Shown here in pieces: positions 20,060 to 29,008 of a stretch of 64,000 nucleotides of DNA (position 1 is the stretch's first letter; every line of letters begins with the position of its first letter). The notes beneath the pieces were generated by a model, which did not search any database, was not told the origin of the DNA, and was given only the letters and a program-made list of their open reading frames with translations. Position numbers and translations under genes: made by a program. The DNA is from Massilia terrae (GTDB lineage: Bacteria > Pseudomonadota > Gammaproteobacteria > Burkholderiales > Burkholderiaceae_D): assembly GCF_024753145.1 (NCBI RefSeq), contig NZ_JANUGU010000001.1:124001-188000 (forward strand), read 5' to 3'.

Positions 20060-21290
20060 ACACCATGAACTGAGCCCGCGCGCCTCCTGGCTGCTGATCC
20101 TGGCCGCGTCCGCGACCCTGATGATCACCATGGGCGCGCGCCTGACCACCGGCCTGTTCCTCTCGCCGATCAACACCTCGACCGGCCTGGGCATCGCAAC
20201 CATCAGCTTCGCGATGGCGATCGGCCAGTTCATGTGGGGCGCCTCGCAGCCGCTGTTCGGCGCCGTGGCGGACAAGTACGGCGCCGGCCGCGTGCTGTTG
20301 CTCGGCGCCCTGATGCTGGCGGCGGGTCTCGCGGCCACGCCCTTCGTCAGCTCGGAATGGGGACTGGTGTTCACGCTCGGCGTGCTGTCGGCGGCCGGGG
20401 CGGGCGCGGGCAGCTTCTCGATCCTGATCGGCGCCACGGCCCAACGCCTGCCCGCCGCGCGCCGTCCGTTCGCGTCCGGCTTCATCAACGCCGGCGGTTC
20501 CTTCGGCCAGTTCGTGTTCTCGCCGCTGATGGTGGCCATCATCGGCGCGGCGGGCTGGGTGCAGGCGATGCTGGTGATGGCGGCGGCGACGCTGGCCACC
20601 ATCCCGCTGGCCTGGCCGCTGCGTGGCCGGCCGGCCACGTCGAACGTGGGCTCGGGCCCGCTCACGGCCGGCATCACGCTCACCGAACAACTGCGCCAGG
20701 CCCTGCGCGACCGCAGCTACCTGTACCTGCACGCGGGCTTCTTCACCTGCGGCTTCCACATCGCCTTCCTGGTCACCCACCTGCCGGGCGAAGTGGCGCT
20801 GTGCGGGCTGCCGGCCGGCGTGTCGGGCCGCGCGCTGGGACTAATCGGGCTGTTCAACATCGCCGGCAGCCTGGCCGCCGGCGCGCTCGCCACCCGCTAC
20901 CGCATGAAGTCGCTGCTGGCCCTGATCTATGCGCTGCGCGCCGTGCTGATCGTGGCCTACCTGCTGGTGCCGAAGACCGCGCTGACCTTCTACCTGTTCG
21001 CGGGCGCGCTCGGCTTCACCTGGCTGGCCACGGTGCCGCCCACCGCCGGCCTGGTCGGCAAGCTGTTCGGCATGCGCTACCTCGCCACCTTGTTCGGCCT
21101 GACCTTGCTGTCGCACCAGATCGGCGGCTTCTTCGGCGCCTGGCTGGGCGGGCTGTCCTACGTCCACTTCGGCAACTACCAATGGATGTGGTACGCCGAC
21201 ATCGTGCTGGCGCTCGGCGCGGCCCTGATCAACCTGCCGATCCGCGAGGCGCGTGTCATCCCGGCGGCGCTGCCCGCGGCAAAGGCCTGA
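20052..21290 (+). CDS. MFS transporter
   Basis: A 412-residue inner-membrane transporter of the major facilitator superfamily with about 12 helices. GAVADKYGAGRVLLLG (about 72-87) is the cytoplasmic loop 2-3 motif of MFS proteins. The sequence resembles the OFA/monocarboxylate or cyanate-type groups of MFS, but the substrate cannot be read from it. ATG 20052 overlaps the MarR gene; the frame upstream is a shadow of that gene. An export or uptake function under MarR control is inferred. Confidence 0.88.
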   Translation: MNEHHELSPRASWLLILAASATLMITMGARLTTGLFLSPINTSTGLGIATISFAMAIGQFMWGASQPLFGAVADKYGAGRVLLLGALMLAAGLAATPFVSSEWGLVFTLGVLSAAGAGAGSFSILIGATAQRLPAARRPFASGFINAGGSFGQFVFSPLMVAIIGAAGWVQAMLVMAAATLATIPLAWPLRGRPATSNVGSGPLTAGITLTEQLRQALRDRSYLYLHAGFFTCGFHIAFLVTHLPGEVALCGLPAGVSGRALGLIGLFNIAGSLAAGALATRYRMKSLLALIYALRAVLIVAYLLVPKTALTFYLFAGALGFTWLATVPPTAGLVGKLFGMRYLATLFGLTLLSHQIGGFFGAWLGGLSYVHFGNYQWMWYADIVLALGAALINLPIREARVIPAALPAAKA

Positions 21291-21292
21291 AC

Positions 21293-21601
21293 ATGGCGCG
21301 CGATACCTGGGCTTACCGCGACGTGGCGGTGGAATCGGTGGCGGACCCGGTCACGGGCCGCCTCGCGCTGCGGCCGATGGCGGGGCAGGCGTATGCGTCG
21401 ACCCTGCGCGTGCAGTGTTCGCGCAAGCTGCTGGACCCGGCGCTGTATCCGGCCGGTAGCTGCTTCCTGTTGTCCGCCAAGCTCACCGACCGCCTCGGCG
21501 GCGAGCCTTTCCTGTACGCCTGGCACGGCGACCCGGTCACGGTCCTGAGCCGCGCGCAAGCCAAGAAATTCCTCGCCGAATATCGCCGCATCCGCATCTG
21601 A
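21293..21601 (+). CDS. Hypothetical protein
   Basis: A 102-residue soluble protein starting 2 bp after the MFS stop, so probably the third gene of the MarR-MFS transcript. It contains two blocks, YRDVAVESVADPVTGRLALR (about 8-27) and LYPAGSCFLLSAKLTDR (about 51-67), and a basic C terminus. No signal peptide, membrane segment or known motif is visible. The codon use resembles the neighbouring genes, which supports a real gene. I do not recognise it. Confidence 0.65.
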   Translation: MARDTWAYRDVAVESVADPVTGRLALRPMAGQAYASTLRVQCSRKLLDPALYPAGSCFLLSAKLTDRLGGEPFLYAWHGDPVTVLSRAQAKKFLAEYRRIRI

Positions 21602-21686
21602 GCCCGGCCGTTTTGGCTTGCTGCGCACGCGATGCCGGGAAAATGGTTACCATTTGCTATCCCTATGCCTGAACGAAAGGAAGCAA

Positions 21687-22241
21687 ATGGCAACAAGAAA
21701 AATCGCGGTGCTGGTTGGCAGCCTGCGCAAGGATTCCTACACCCGCAAGGTCGCCAAAACCCTGATGCTGCTGGCGCCGCCGGCGCTGGAACTGGACATC
21801 GTCGAGATCGGCCGTCTGCCGCTGTACAACCAGGATGACGAGACCGAGCACCCGCCCGCCTCCTTCACCGAATTCCGCGGCCGCATCAAAGACGTTGACG
21901 GCGTCCTGTTCTGCACCCCCGAATACAACCGCTCGATTCCCGCCGTGCTCAAGAACGCGATCGACGTCGGCTCGCGCCCCTATGGCCAGGCCGTGTGGAA
22001 CGGCAAGCCGGCCGGCATCGTCAGCGTGTCGCCGGGCGCGATCGGCGGCTTCGGCGCCAACCACCACCTGCGCCAATGCCTGGTGTTCCTCGACATGCCG
22101 ATCCTGCAGCAGCCGGAAGCCTATATCAACGGCATCGCCAACAAGGTCGACGCCGAGCATGTGACCGACGAGGCCACGCGCAAGTTCCTGCAGACCTATA
22201 TCGACGCTTTCGCCGCCTGGGTCGAGCGCAATGCCGACTGA
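21687..22241 (+). CDS. NADPH-dependent FMN reductase family protein
   Basis: A 184-residue flavodoxin-like oxidoreductase. The phosphate-binding loop GSLRKDSYTRKVA (about 10-22), the segment VDGVLFCTPEYNRSIPAVLKNAIDVGSR (about 71-98) and KPAGIVSVSPGAIGG (about 107-121) are the hallmarks of the FMN_red family (azoreductase/chromate reductase type). A GAAAGGAAG ribosome-binding site selects ATG 21687 over the open frame from 21618. It overlaps the next gene by 11 bp. Confidence 0.92.
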   Translation: MATRKIAVLVGSLRKDSYTRKVAKTLMLLAPPALELDIVEIGRLPLYNQDDETEHPPASFTEFRGRIKDVDGVLFCTPEYNRSIPAVLKNAIDVGSRPYGQAVWNGKPAGIVSVSPGAIGGFGANHHLRQCLVFLDMPILQQPEAYINGIANKVDAEHVTDEATRKFLQTYIDAFAAWVERNAD

Positions 22242-22656
22242 TCAGGCCCATCCCATCGGCATCCGCCATCTCGACCACCTCGTGCTGCGGGTGCGCGACC
22301 TGGACGCGATGGTGGCCTGGTACGGCAAGGTGCTGGGCTGTCCGGTGGAAAGGCGGCAGGATGAGATCGGCCTGGTGCAATTGCGCGCCGGCAGCGCGAT
22401 GGTCGACCTGGTGCCGGTCGACGGCAAGCTGGGCCGCGCCGGCGGCGCCGCGCCCGGGGTGGAAGGGCGCAACCTCGACCATTTCTGCTTCCGCGTCGAA
22501 CCCTTCGACGAGGCCCGCATCCGCGCCCATCTGGCGGCCTGCGGCGTGACGGCCGGCCCGGTCGAGTCGCGCTTCGGCGCCGAGGGCGAGGGCCCGTCGA
22601 TCTACGTGCAGGACCCCGAAGGCAACACGATCGAGCTGAAGGGGCCGCCGGCGTGA
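22231..22656 (+). CDS. VOC (glyoxalase/bleomycin resistance) superfamily protein
   Basis: A 141-residue metal-dependent superfamily protein made of two beta-alpha-beta-beta-beta units. The first unit has IRHLDHLVLRVRDLDAMVAWY (about 11-31, likely metal His); the second has RNLDHFCFRVEPFD (about 83-96) and ends SIYVQDPEGNTIELKG with the metal-ligand Glu. The substrate is unknown; lactoylglutathione lyase-like or dioxygenase-like activity are both possible. Overlaps on both sides point to one operon with the FMN reductase and the channel. Confidence 0.88.
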   Translation: MPTDQAHPIGIRHLDHLVLRVRDLDAMVAWYGKVLGCPVERRQDEIGLVQLRAGSAMVDLVPVDGKLGRAGGAAPGVEGRNLDHFCFRVEPFDEARIRAHLAACGVTAGPVESRFGAEGEGPSIYVQDPEGNTIELKGPPA

Positions 22657-23525
22657 GCGAGGAAGCCGCGCCCTACGTGCCGCAAGCCGCCGCGTACGGC
22701 CGTCCCGCGGGCGGCGTGCGGGCCCGGCTGTACGACGTGATCTTCGAGTCGGACACGCCGGCCGGGCGCCGCTTTGATATCGCGCTGGTGTTCGCGATCT
22801 TGCTCAGCATCCTGGTGGTGGTGCTGGACAGCGTGCCCCACCTGCACCAGGCGTACGAGGGCACGCTCAATGCGCTGGAGTGGGCCTTCACGGGATTGTT
22901 CACCGCCGAATACCTCGCGCGGCTGTGGTGTGTGCGCCGCCCATGGCGCTACGCGAGCGGCTTCTTCGGCATCGTCGACTTGCTGTCGGTGCTGCCAACC
23001 TATTTTTCCCTGCTGGTGCCGGGCAGCGCCTTGCTGCTCGACATACGCATCCTGCGCCTGCTGCGCGTGTTCCGTATCTTCAAGCTCACTTTGTATGTCG
23101 CGGAATATATGCGCCTCGGCGAAGCCCTGTACGCGAGCCGCCGCAAGATCATGGTGTTCCTGTCGGCGGTCGTCATGGCCATCCTCGTGCTTGGCACGGT
23201 CATGTACGTGGTCGAGGGGCCGCGCAACGGTTTCACCAGCATTCCAGTGTCGATGTACTGGGCGACCGTGACCATGACCACCGTGGGCTATGGCGACATC
23301 ACGCCGCACACCAATATCGGCAAGTTCATTGCTTCGTTCATGATGTTGCTGGGTTGGGGCACCTTGGCCGTGCCGACTGGCATCGTCACTGCGGAAATGA
23401 CCTTGCGCGGGCGGGCCGCTTGGCCGCCCGCGCCTGACGGACGCGCTTGCCCAGGCTGTGGTTCCGGAGGCCACGCGGCGGATGCGCGTTTCTGCCAGGA
23501 TTGCGGCGCGCGGCTCGGGGAGTAG
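22653..23525 (+). CDS. Voltage-gated potassium channel-type ion transporter with C-terminal zinc ribbon
   Basis: A 290-residue six-helix cation channel of the inner membrane. The S4 voltage sensor has Arg at 132, 135, 138 and 141; the selectivity filter TVGYGD is at 210-215, which fixes potassium selectivity; S6 follows to about 250. The cytoplasmic tail ends in a zinc-ribbon-like CxxC (266, 269) and CxxC (281, 284). GTG 22653 overlaps the VOC stop (GTGA). The ribbon may form a regulatory or assembly domain; that part is inference. Confidence 0.93.
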   Translation: MSEEAAPYVPQAAAYGRPAGGVRARLYDVIFESDTPAGRRFDIALVFAILLSILVVVLDSVPHLHQAYEGTLNALEWAFTGLFTAEYLARLWCVRRPWRYASGFFGIVDLLSVLPTYFSLLVPGSALLLDIRILRLLRVFRIFKLTLYVAEYMRLGEALYASRRKIMVFLSAVVMAILVLGTVMYVVEGPRNGFTSIPVSMYWATVTMTTVGYGDITPHTNIGKFIASFMMLLGWGTLAVPTGIVTAEMTLRGRAAWPPAPDGRACPGCGSGGHAADARFCQDCGARLGE

Positions 23526-23681
23526 CCAGCCACGGCTGGCCGCCGATTGCAATACCCGACCTTTAGCGCACATCAAGCGCGGCCTGCGTGCATGGCCTAG
23601 CCTTCTAGCTCGTGCTGGCGAGACGCCCTCAGGCTTTTCCTGAATGCCCGCCACCACCGACTATCCAAAGGAGGCGACCCC

Positions 23682-24236
23682 ATGTACCCTTTTTCGCAGG
23701 CAGTTCCCCCGGCGGTGAAGACCCATCTCGATGCCCAGACCGCCTACATGAGCGACATGTCCAGGTCCATGTTCCGCTCCTTCCAGCGCATGTGCGAGCT
23801 GAACATCCAGCTGATGCAGGCGATGCTGGAAGAATCCACGCTGGCCGGCAAGCAAATGTTCAGTCCGCCGCATGATGCCGACACCATGTCCGCCACCGCG
23901 GCGCGCGCCCAGCCCGCCAGCGACAGGCTGCGCGCCTACCAGCACCACGTGTCGCGGCTGGCGGCCGATACCCAGGTCGAGCTGGCGCGGGTGACCGAGC
24001 AGCATGCGCAGAACACCACCCGTACCGCGCGCGCCATGGCCGATGAAGTCGCGCGCGGCGCGTCCGAGGCCGCGGAGCGTGGCATGCACGGCCAGCAGGA
24101 ATCGGTGCGCCGCTTTGCCGATTCGGTCACGCGTGCGGGCGAGGCCGGCGCGGCGCAGTCGCCGCCACGGACCGAGCGCGGCCAGCCGGCCATGCAGGCC
24201 GCCATGCCGGCCAGCGCGGTCCAGGGCGAAGCCTGA
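23682..24236 (+). CDS. Phasin family protein
   Basis: A 184-residue helical protein of the kind that coats polyhydroxyalkanoate granules. The N-terminal half (about 10-130) is amphipathic helix rich in Ala, Gln and Met with phasin-like spacing; the last 40 residues are Ala/Pro/Gln-rich low complexity. No membrane segment. A strong AAAGGAGG site precedes ATG. No PHA synthase gene is in the window. Assignment rests on overall character rather than a sharp motif. Confidence 0.7.
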   Translation: MYPFSQAVPPAVKTHLDAQTAYMSDMSRSMFRSFQRMCELNIQLMQAMLEESTLAGKQMFSPPHDADTMSATAARAQPASDRLRAYQHHVSRLAADTQVELARVTEQHAQNTTRTARAMADEVARGASEAAERGMHGQQESVRRFADSVTRAGEAGAAQSPPRTERGQPAMQAAMPASAVQGEA

Positions 24237-24246
24237 ACGGCCCTGT

Positions 24247-25464
24247 TTAGGCGGCCTCGGCCGTCGGCACGGAGGCCGGCGCGGCTGCGCGCTGCCGTGG
24301 CGTGCGGGCCAGTCCGAACAGCGGACGCAGCAAGGGAAGCCGGCGCACCACGTCGAAGATGCCGAAGCTGGCGGTGGCCGTCATTACAATCAGCAGCACA
24401 GCCTCCGTGCCCGGTGCGAGCTTGAGCGGCTTGAGGCTGTGCGCCAGCACGACGATCAGCGTCTGGTGCGCGATGTAGACGGGGAACACAGCCTCGGTCA
24501 GGTAGCGGCGTGCGGCGTTGTCGTGGTGCAGGTGGCGATGGGCGAATCCGCAGGCGGCGCCCATTGCGCACCATGCGAACAAGGCGATGTTGGCGCCCAT
24601 CAGGGTACGCCACGCGGCCAACTGGCTGGCCGGGACCACAGCGTCGGGAAGCGCCCACCAGACCACGAACACGGCCCAGCCGGCGGCGGCGATGCCCAGG
24701 CACTCCCAGCGCAGCGCGTCCAGCCGCGGCCAGAAGGCGGGCGTGCGGGCCAGCAGCGCGCCAAGCACGAACAAGGAGAAGTAATTCGCGTGGTTGAACC
24801 AGTCGCCGATCACGGCATGGTTTTCGGGAAAGCGGACGGCAAGCAGGATCCGGATCGTGGCCAGCGCCGCGGCGGGGACCACGATGATCTTCCAGCCGGT
24901 CAGCAAGCCCGCCAGTTTCTGGGCAAGGAGGTCGAAGCGCTGGCCGAGGACGGTCACCAGGGCGGCCAGTCCCAGCGTGTAGATCCAGAGGTAGGCGACG
25001 AACCACAGGTGGTTCCAGGTCGGTATGGCGAGGCAGCCCGCGGGCCGGCAGAAGCCGCCGTATCCGATCAGGTACAGCCGCATGAAGTCGAGGTAGCTGC
25101 CAGGGTAGTTGACCCATTCAACGACTTCCAGGTAGGACTGGGGCGGCACCACGACCAACACGCCGAAGACCAGGGGCACCAGCAGCCGCACCGAGCGCCG
25201 TCCCAGGAAGGACACCATCTTGGTGCGCGCGAGCATCATGCTCGATGCGACGCCCGAGACGAGGAACAGCAGTCCCAGCCTCCACGGGGAGGACAGCAGC
25301 ATGAAGGGTTCGGGACCATGGCTGGCCGCCGGGCTCTTGACGTGCCAGTACCAGCTCACATAGTACATGCCGACGTGGTAGAAGATCAGGATGAAGAAAG
25401 CGATGATGCGCACCCAGTCGAGAAAATACAGGCGCGCGGGCGGAGCGGTCTTGGGCAGATGCAT
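24247..25464 (-). CDS. Membrane acyltransferase (acyltransferase 3 / OpgC-like)
   Basis: A 405-residue integral membrane protein with about ten helices. The N-terminal block YFLDWVRIIAFFILIFYHVG (about 13-32, catalytic-type His), then WRLGLLFLVSGVASSMML and RRSVRLLVPLVFGVLVVVPP (about 89-108), match acyltransferase family 3. Such enzymes move acyl groups across the membrane to modify glycans or other periplasmic polymers. It is last in a minus-strand set with the LytTR regulator and LytS kinase, separated by about 106 bp, so co-regulation is possible but not certain. Confidence 0.85.
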   Translation of the reverse strand: MHLPKTAPPARLYFLDWVRIIAFFILIFYHVGMYYVSWYWHVKSPAASHGPEPFMLLSSPWRLGLLFLVSGVASSMMLARTKMVSFLGRRSVRLLVPLVFGVLVVVPPQSYLEVVEWVNYPGSYLDFMRLYLIGYGGFCRPAGCLAIPTWNHLWFVAYLWIYTLGLAALVTVLGQRFDLLAQKLAGLLTGWKIIVVPAAALATIRILLAVRFPENHAVIGDWFNHANYFSLFVLGALLARTPAFWPRLDALRWECLGIAAAGWAVFVVWWALPDAVVPASQLAAWRTLMGANIALFAWCAMGAACGFAHRHLHHDNAARRYLTEAVFPVYIAHQTLIVVLAHSLKPLKLAPGTEAVLLIVMTATASFGIFDVVRRLPLLRPLFGLARTPRQRAAAPASVPTAEAA

Positions 25465-25570
25465 GGTCGGCGATCCGTTCAGTGAATGACGGATCCCAGC
25501 TTACGAAGCGGCGCCGCTGCGCGCGAGTGGAATGTGGCGAACCGGGCGCTGGCCGGGGCCAAGCGGACGG

Positions 25571-26290
25571 CTACAGGCGTTCGAGCACGCTCGCGCGGAA
25601 CTGCCGGCTGCACGGCACACGCGCACCGCCGCGCAGCACCAGCTCGCAGTCACCTTTGTCGAGCGGCACGACACGTTCGATCAGCGCAAGCTGCACCGCG
25701 GCGCGCCGGTGGCAGCGCACGAAGCGTTCGCCCAGCTGGCCGAGCAAATGGGCCAGCGTCTGCCGCAGCAGCGGTTGCCCCTTGCTGGTGTGCAGCACGA
25801 CATAGTTATCGGCGGTCTCGATCCATTCGATCTCCACGACCGGCAGCACGCGTGTGCCGGACCGTTCCGGCACCAGCAGCTTGTCCAGTTGGTTCGATGC
25901 GCCCAGCGCGGGCAGCGCCGGCGCCGGTGCTCCCATCCGCAGGCGGTCGCGCAGCCGCTGCAGCGCGCGCTGCAGGCGCGCCGCATCGAAGGGCTTGAGC
26001 AGGTAATCGATGGCATTGCTGTCGAAGGCCTTGATCGCATACGCGTCGAAGGCGGTCACGAACACCACCAGCGGCGCCGGCTGCGGCAGCGAGGCGGCCA
26101 GCTCCAGCCCGCTCAGCTCCGGCATCTGGACGTCGAGGAACAGCGCGTCCGGCCGGAATGCCGGCAGGCGCTCCAGCGCTTCGATGCCATCGGCCGCCTC
26201 GTCGATGGCGCCGATGCCGGGCTCTTGCGACAGCATGCGGCGCAAGCGCTCGCGCGCCGGCTGCTCGTCGTCCACGATCAGCAGGCGCAT
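25571..26290 (-). CDS. LytTR-type response regulator
   Basis: A 239-residue response regulator: receiver domain (1-120) with phospho-acceptor D53 in ALFLDVQMPEL and the conserved Lys in YLLKPFDA, then a LytTR DNA-binding domain (about 135-239) with the IEWIETADNYVVLHT segment and RCHRRAAVQLALIERV. Members of this LytR/AlgR group bind direct repeats in promoters. It overlaps the upstream kinase gene by 13 bp, so the pair is translationally coupled. Confidence 0.94.
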   Translation of the reverse strand: MRLLIVDDEQPARERLRRMLSQEPGIGAIDEAADGIEALERLPAFRPDALFLDVQMPELSGLELAASLPQPAPLVVFVTAFDAYAIKAFDSNAIDYLLKPFDAARLQRALQRLRDRLRMGAPAPALPALGASNQLDKLLVPERSGTRVLPVVEIEWIETADNYVVLHTSKGQPLLRQTLAHLLGQLGERFVRCHRRAAVQLALIERVVPLDKGDCELVLRGGARVPCSRQFRASVLERL

Positions 26291-27336
26291 GGCAGCAGCA
26301 GTTCGGCCCGCACGCCGGCCGGCGCGCGCTGGGTCAGCGTCAGACCCGCGCGTTCCCCGTGCAGGGAAGCGAGGCGTTCGCGCAGGTTGGACACGCCGAT
26401 GCCGGGCGTGTCATGCGTATCGAGCGTACCGGAGTCGTCCTCGACCACGATGCGCAGGATGCCGTCGCTGGCCTCGGCCGACACCGCGATCGCGGTGGCC
26501 TGCCGGCGCCGCTCGACCGTGTGCTTGAACACGTTCTCCAGCAGCGGCTGCAGGCTCATGACCGGCACCGGACAGGGCAGGGCGGCATCGTCGATATGCC
26601 ATTCGACGTGGACGCGGCCGGTGAAGCGTTCGGCCATGACGGCGGCGTAGCCGCGCGCGAGCCGCAGTTCCGCATCCAGCGTCGCCTCGTGGCTGGCGCC
26701 CATGTCCAGCGAGGTGCGCAGCAGCGTGGCGAGCTGGGTCAGGGTCGCCTCGGCCTTCTGCACGTCGGTGTGCATCAGCGAGGAGATGGTGTTGAGGGCG
26801 TTGAACAGGAAATGCGGCTGCATTTGCTGCGCCAGCCGCTGGAGCTGCGCCTGCTGCAGCAGGCCATTGGCGCGCTCGGCGCGCAGGCGCGCCTCCAGCA
26901 TTTCGCGCCACGACAGGACCCCGAAGCGCGCCACCGCGAACAGGCCGATGAAGATCGAAATCTTCAGTGACTCATAGAAGAACACGTGCGGCCACGCGCC
27001 GTGGCCATAGGTTTCGCCGGCGAGTGAATAAATGCCGGTGCGGATGCCGAAGGCCAGTGGCACGAAGCAGATCCAGTACATCGGCAGCCACAAGGCCTGC
27101 AGCCCGAACCACTTCCACGGCTGCGAGACCAGGCCGTCGAAGCGCCGCGAACCGTAGCGCTGGACCAGCAGCAGGACGCTCACCGCCACCATCGACGAAG
27201 TCTCCCACAGCACCGGCTTCCACAGCGCCCCGTCGCTGTGGCTGCCCTGGTAGTCCTGGACGGCGACGGACGCCATCAGGCTCCAGAACAGGAGCCAGGA
27301 CAGGACGATCACAAGCTTGCCGCGGTTCGAGTCCAT
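26278..27336 (-). CDS. LytS/YehU-type sensor histidine kinase
   Basis: A 352-residue membrane sensor kinase. Four hydrophobic segments occupy about 8-140. The His_kinase domain has the phospho-acceptor H175 in QPHFLFNALNTISSL, and the ATPase domain follows with the N box LQPLLENVFKHTVE and the glycine box GIGVSNLRERL. It pairs with the overlapping LytTR regulator. The signal is unknown; the short loops between helices suggest sensing in or near the membrane. Confidence 0.93.
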   Translation of the reverse strand: MDSNRGKLVIVLSWLLFWSLMASVAVQDYQGSHSDGALWKPVLWETSSMVAVSVLLLVQRYGSRRFDGLVSQPWKWFGLQALWLPMYWICFVPLAFGIRTGIYSLAGETYGHGAWPHVFFYESLKISIFIGLFAVARFGVLSWREMLEARLRAERANGLLQQAQLQRLAQQMQPHFLFNALNTISSLMHTDVQKAEATLTQLATLLRTSLDMGASHEATLDAELRLARGYAAVMAERFTGRVHVEWHIDDAALPCPVPVMSLQPLLENVFKHTVERRRQATAIAVSAEASDGILRIVVEDDSGTLDTHDTPGIGVSNLRERLASLHGERAGLTLTQRAPAGVRAELLLPCAC

Positions 27337-27387
27337 CGTCGTCAGGTAGTGGGTAGGCGCGACGATGATCCCCCATTTTGCCCGGCC

Positions 27388-27416
27388 TTGTCAAAATGAC
27401 CCCGTCCGGCTAGATT
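27388..27416 (+). promoter_or_regulatory. Sigma-70 promoter for the YdeI-like gene
   Basis: TTGTCA (27388-27393) and TAGATT (27411-27416) are 17 bp apart, 23 bp before the ATG at 27439. Good match and good position. Confidence 0.6.
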
Positions 27417-27438
27417 GACAGGCCAGGGGGAGGATCGC

Positions 27439-28056
27439 ATGCCGGACCAGCACGACGACGAACAGCCGCTACGTTTTGCGCACCAGGCGCAATGGGCGCA
27501 GTGGCTGGCGCAGCACCATGCCAGCGCCAACGGGGCGTGGCTGATGCACGCCAAAAAGGGCAACCCGGATCCGACGGTGAGCTATGCGGAGGCGCTCGAA
27601 GTGGCCTTGTGCTTTGGCTGGATCGACAGCCGCAAGAAAGCCCACGACGAACAGCACTTCCTGCAGCGCTGGACGCCGCGTTCGCCGAAAAGCATCTGGT
27701 CCAAGGTGAATCGCGACCATGCGCTGCGCTACATCGAGCAGGGCAAGATGCAGCCGGCCGGCCTCGCGGAGGTCGAACGCGCAAGGAAGGATGGGCGCTG
27801 GGATGCCGCTTACGATCCGGTCAGCGCGGCGCCGGTGCCGCCGGACCTGCAGGCCGCGCTGGATGCGAATCCGGCAGCGGCGGCCATGTTTGGCAAGCTC
27901 AGTTCACAGAACCGGTTCGCGATCCTGTTCCGCTTGCAGGGCGCGAAAAAGCCCGAAACGCGGGCAGCTCGCCTGGAAAAATTCGTGGATATGCTCGCGC
28001 GCGGCGAAACCATTCATCCGCAGCGTGAGCGCCGAGCAGAGGGAAGGACCCACTGA
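27439..28056 (+). CDS. YdeI/OmpD-associated family protein
   Basis: A 205-residue cytoplasmic protein. The conserved core WLMHAKKGNPDPTVSYAEAL (about 35-54), then CFGWIDSRKKAHDEQHFLQRW and KSIWSKVNRDHALRYIEQGKM, is typical of the YdeI/OmdA group linked in enterics with stress and antimicrobial-peptide tolerance. A GGGGGAGG site 5 bp before ATG 27439 fixes the start. Single gene with its own promoter; a repeat follows its 3' end. The molecular function is not known. Confidence 0.85.
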   Translation: MPDQHDDEQPLRFAHQAQWAQWLAQHHASANGAWLMHAKKGNPDPTVSYAEALEVALCFGWIDSRKKAHDEQHFLQRWTPRSPKSIWSKVNRDHALRYIEQGKMQPAGLAEVERARKDGRWDAAYDPVSAAPVPPDLQAALDANPAAAAMFGKLSSQNRFAILFRLQGAKKPETRAARLEKFVDMLARGETIHPQRERRAEGRTH

Positions 28057-28065
28057 AGTATGAAC

Positions 28066-28170
28066 GTCATTCCCGCGAAGGCGGGAACCCATGCTGAGTA
28101 TGCGGGCCTGCGGCGCTCAGCGATTCGACAAAACAGGTGGCCTATGGGTCCCCGCCTGCGCGGGGACGAC
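28066..28170. repeat. Two-arm intergenic palindromic repeat, copy 2 (subfamily A)
   Basis: Arms TTCCCGCGAAGGCGGGAA and TCCCCGCCTGCGCGGGGA flank a core beginning CATGCTGAGTATGCGG, matching copy 1. It fills the gap between the convergent YdeI-like gene and ribA, where a hairpin could stop transcription from both sides. Confidence 0.9.
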
Positions 28171-28215
28171 GACTTCAAGGTGTTTCGCTTGTTTTAGCGG
28201 TAGTCGCTTTTTGGC

Positions 28216-28875
28216 TCAGAGCTGCCCGTCTTCCACCGGCTCCGTCACCGGCGTCATCATGTGCCCCAGCTTGGCGGCCTTGGTGTTGAGGTAGTTGTTG
28301 TTGAAGGCGTTGCGGTTGACCAGCAGCGGCACGCGCTCGCTGACTTCGATGCCCAGCTTGGTCAGGGCATCGATCTTGCGCGGGTTGTTGGTCATCAGGC
28401 GCAGCGAGCGCACACCGAACTGCTCCAGCATCGGCTTGCACAGCTCGTAGTTGCGGGCGTCCGCATGGAAGCCCAGTTGCAGGTTGGCCTCCACCGTGTC
28501 GGCGCCGGCTTCCTGCAGGCGGTAGGCGCGGATCTTGTTGACCAGGCCGATGCCGCGGCCTTCCTGGCGCAGGTACAGCAGCACGCCGCGGCCTTCCGTG
28601 GCGATTTTCTTCAGCGCGCCTTCGAGCTGCGCGCCGCAGTCGCAGCGCTGCGAGAACAACACGTCGCCGGTCAGGCACTCCGAATGCACGCGCGCCAGCA
28701 CCGGCTCGCCGTCGCCGATATCGCCCAGCACCATCGCCAGGTGTTCCTTGCTGCCCGGGCCTTGGCCCGGGATGCTGTGCTCGACGAACGCGTGCAGCGT
28801 GAATTGCGCCCACGGGGTCGGCAGCGTGCACGACGTGACGTAATCTAGCGATGGCGCGGTGGCGTTGTCTTGCAT
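28216..28875 (-). CDS. ribA: GTP cyclohydrolase II
   Basis: The first enzyme of riboflavin synthesis, opening GTP to the diaminopyrimidine 5'-phosphate (219 residues). Zinc ligands are the three Cys of [18 protein letters not shown]; the nearby [15 protein letters not shown] and the late [13 protein letters not shown] are family signatures. It is the stand-alone form without a RibB domain. The frame is open to 29010, but ATG 28875 (MQDNATAP) gives the normal length; the upstream part overlaps the divergent kinase start region. Confidence 0.95.
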   Translation of the reverse strand: MQDNATAPSLDYVTSCTLPTPWAQFTLHAFVEHSIPGQGPGSKEHLAMVLGDIGDGEPVLARVHSECLTGDVLFSQRCDCGAQLEGALKKIATEGRGVLLYLRQEGRGIGLVNKIRAYRLQEAGADTVEANLQLGFHADARNYELCKPMLEQFGVRSLRLMTNNPRKIDALTKLGIEVSERVPLLVNRNAFNNNYLNTKAAKLGHMMTPVTEPVEDGQL

Positions 28876-29008
28876 GGCAGGTCCTGGATCGATTGCATTT
28901 ATTGCTGTAAGCAGCAAGTTTACAGGAAATCGGCCATGGCCGTGTCGGGAGCCACGGAATAGCCAAGCTGTGCTAGGCTGGCGCACGTATTTCCGCCGCG
29001 AATCTTTC

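Noticed and set aside
23526..23681. A possible small gene between the channel and the phasin.
   Set aside because: Only short frames without a ribosome-binding site occur. A CCAGCC-GGCTGG hairpin follows the channel gene but lacks a T tract, so it was not called a terminator.
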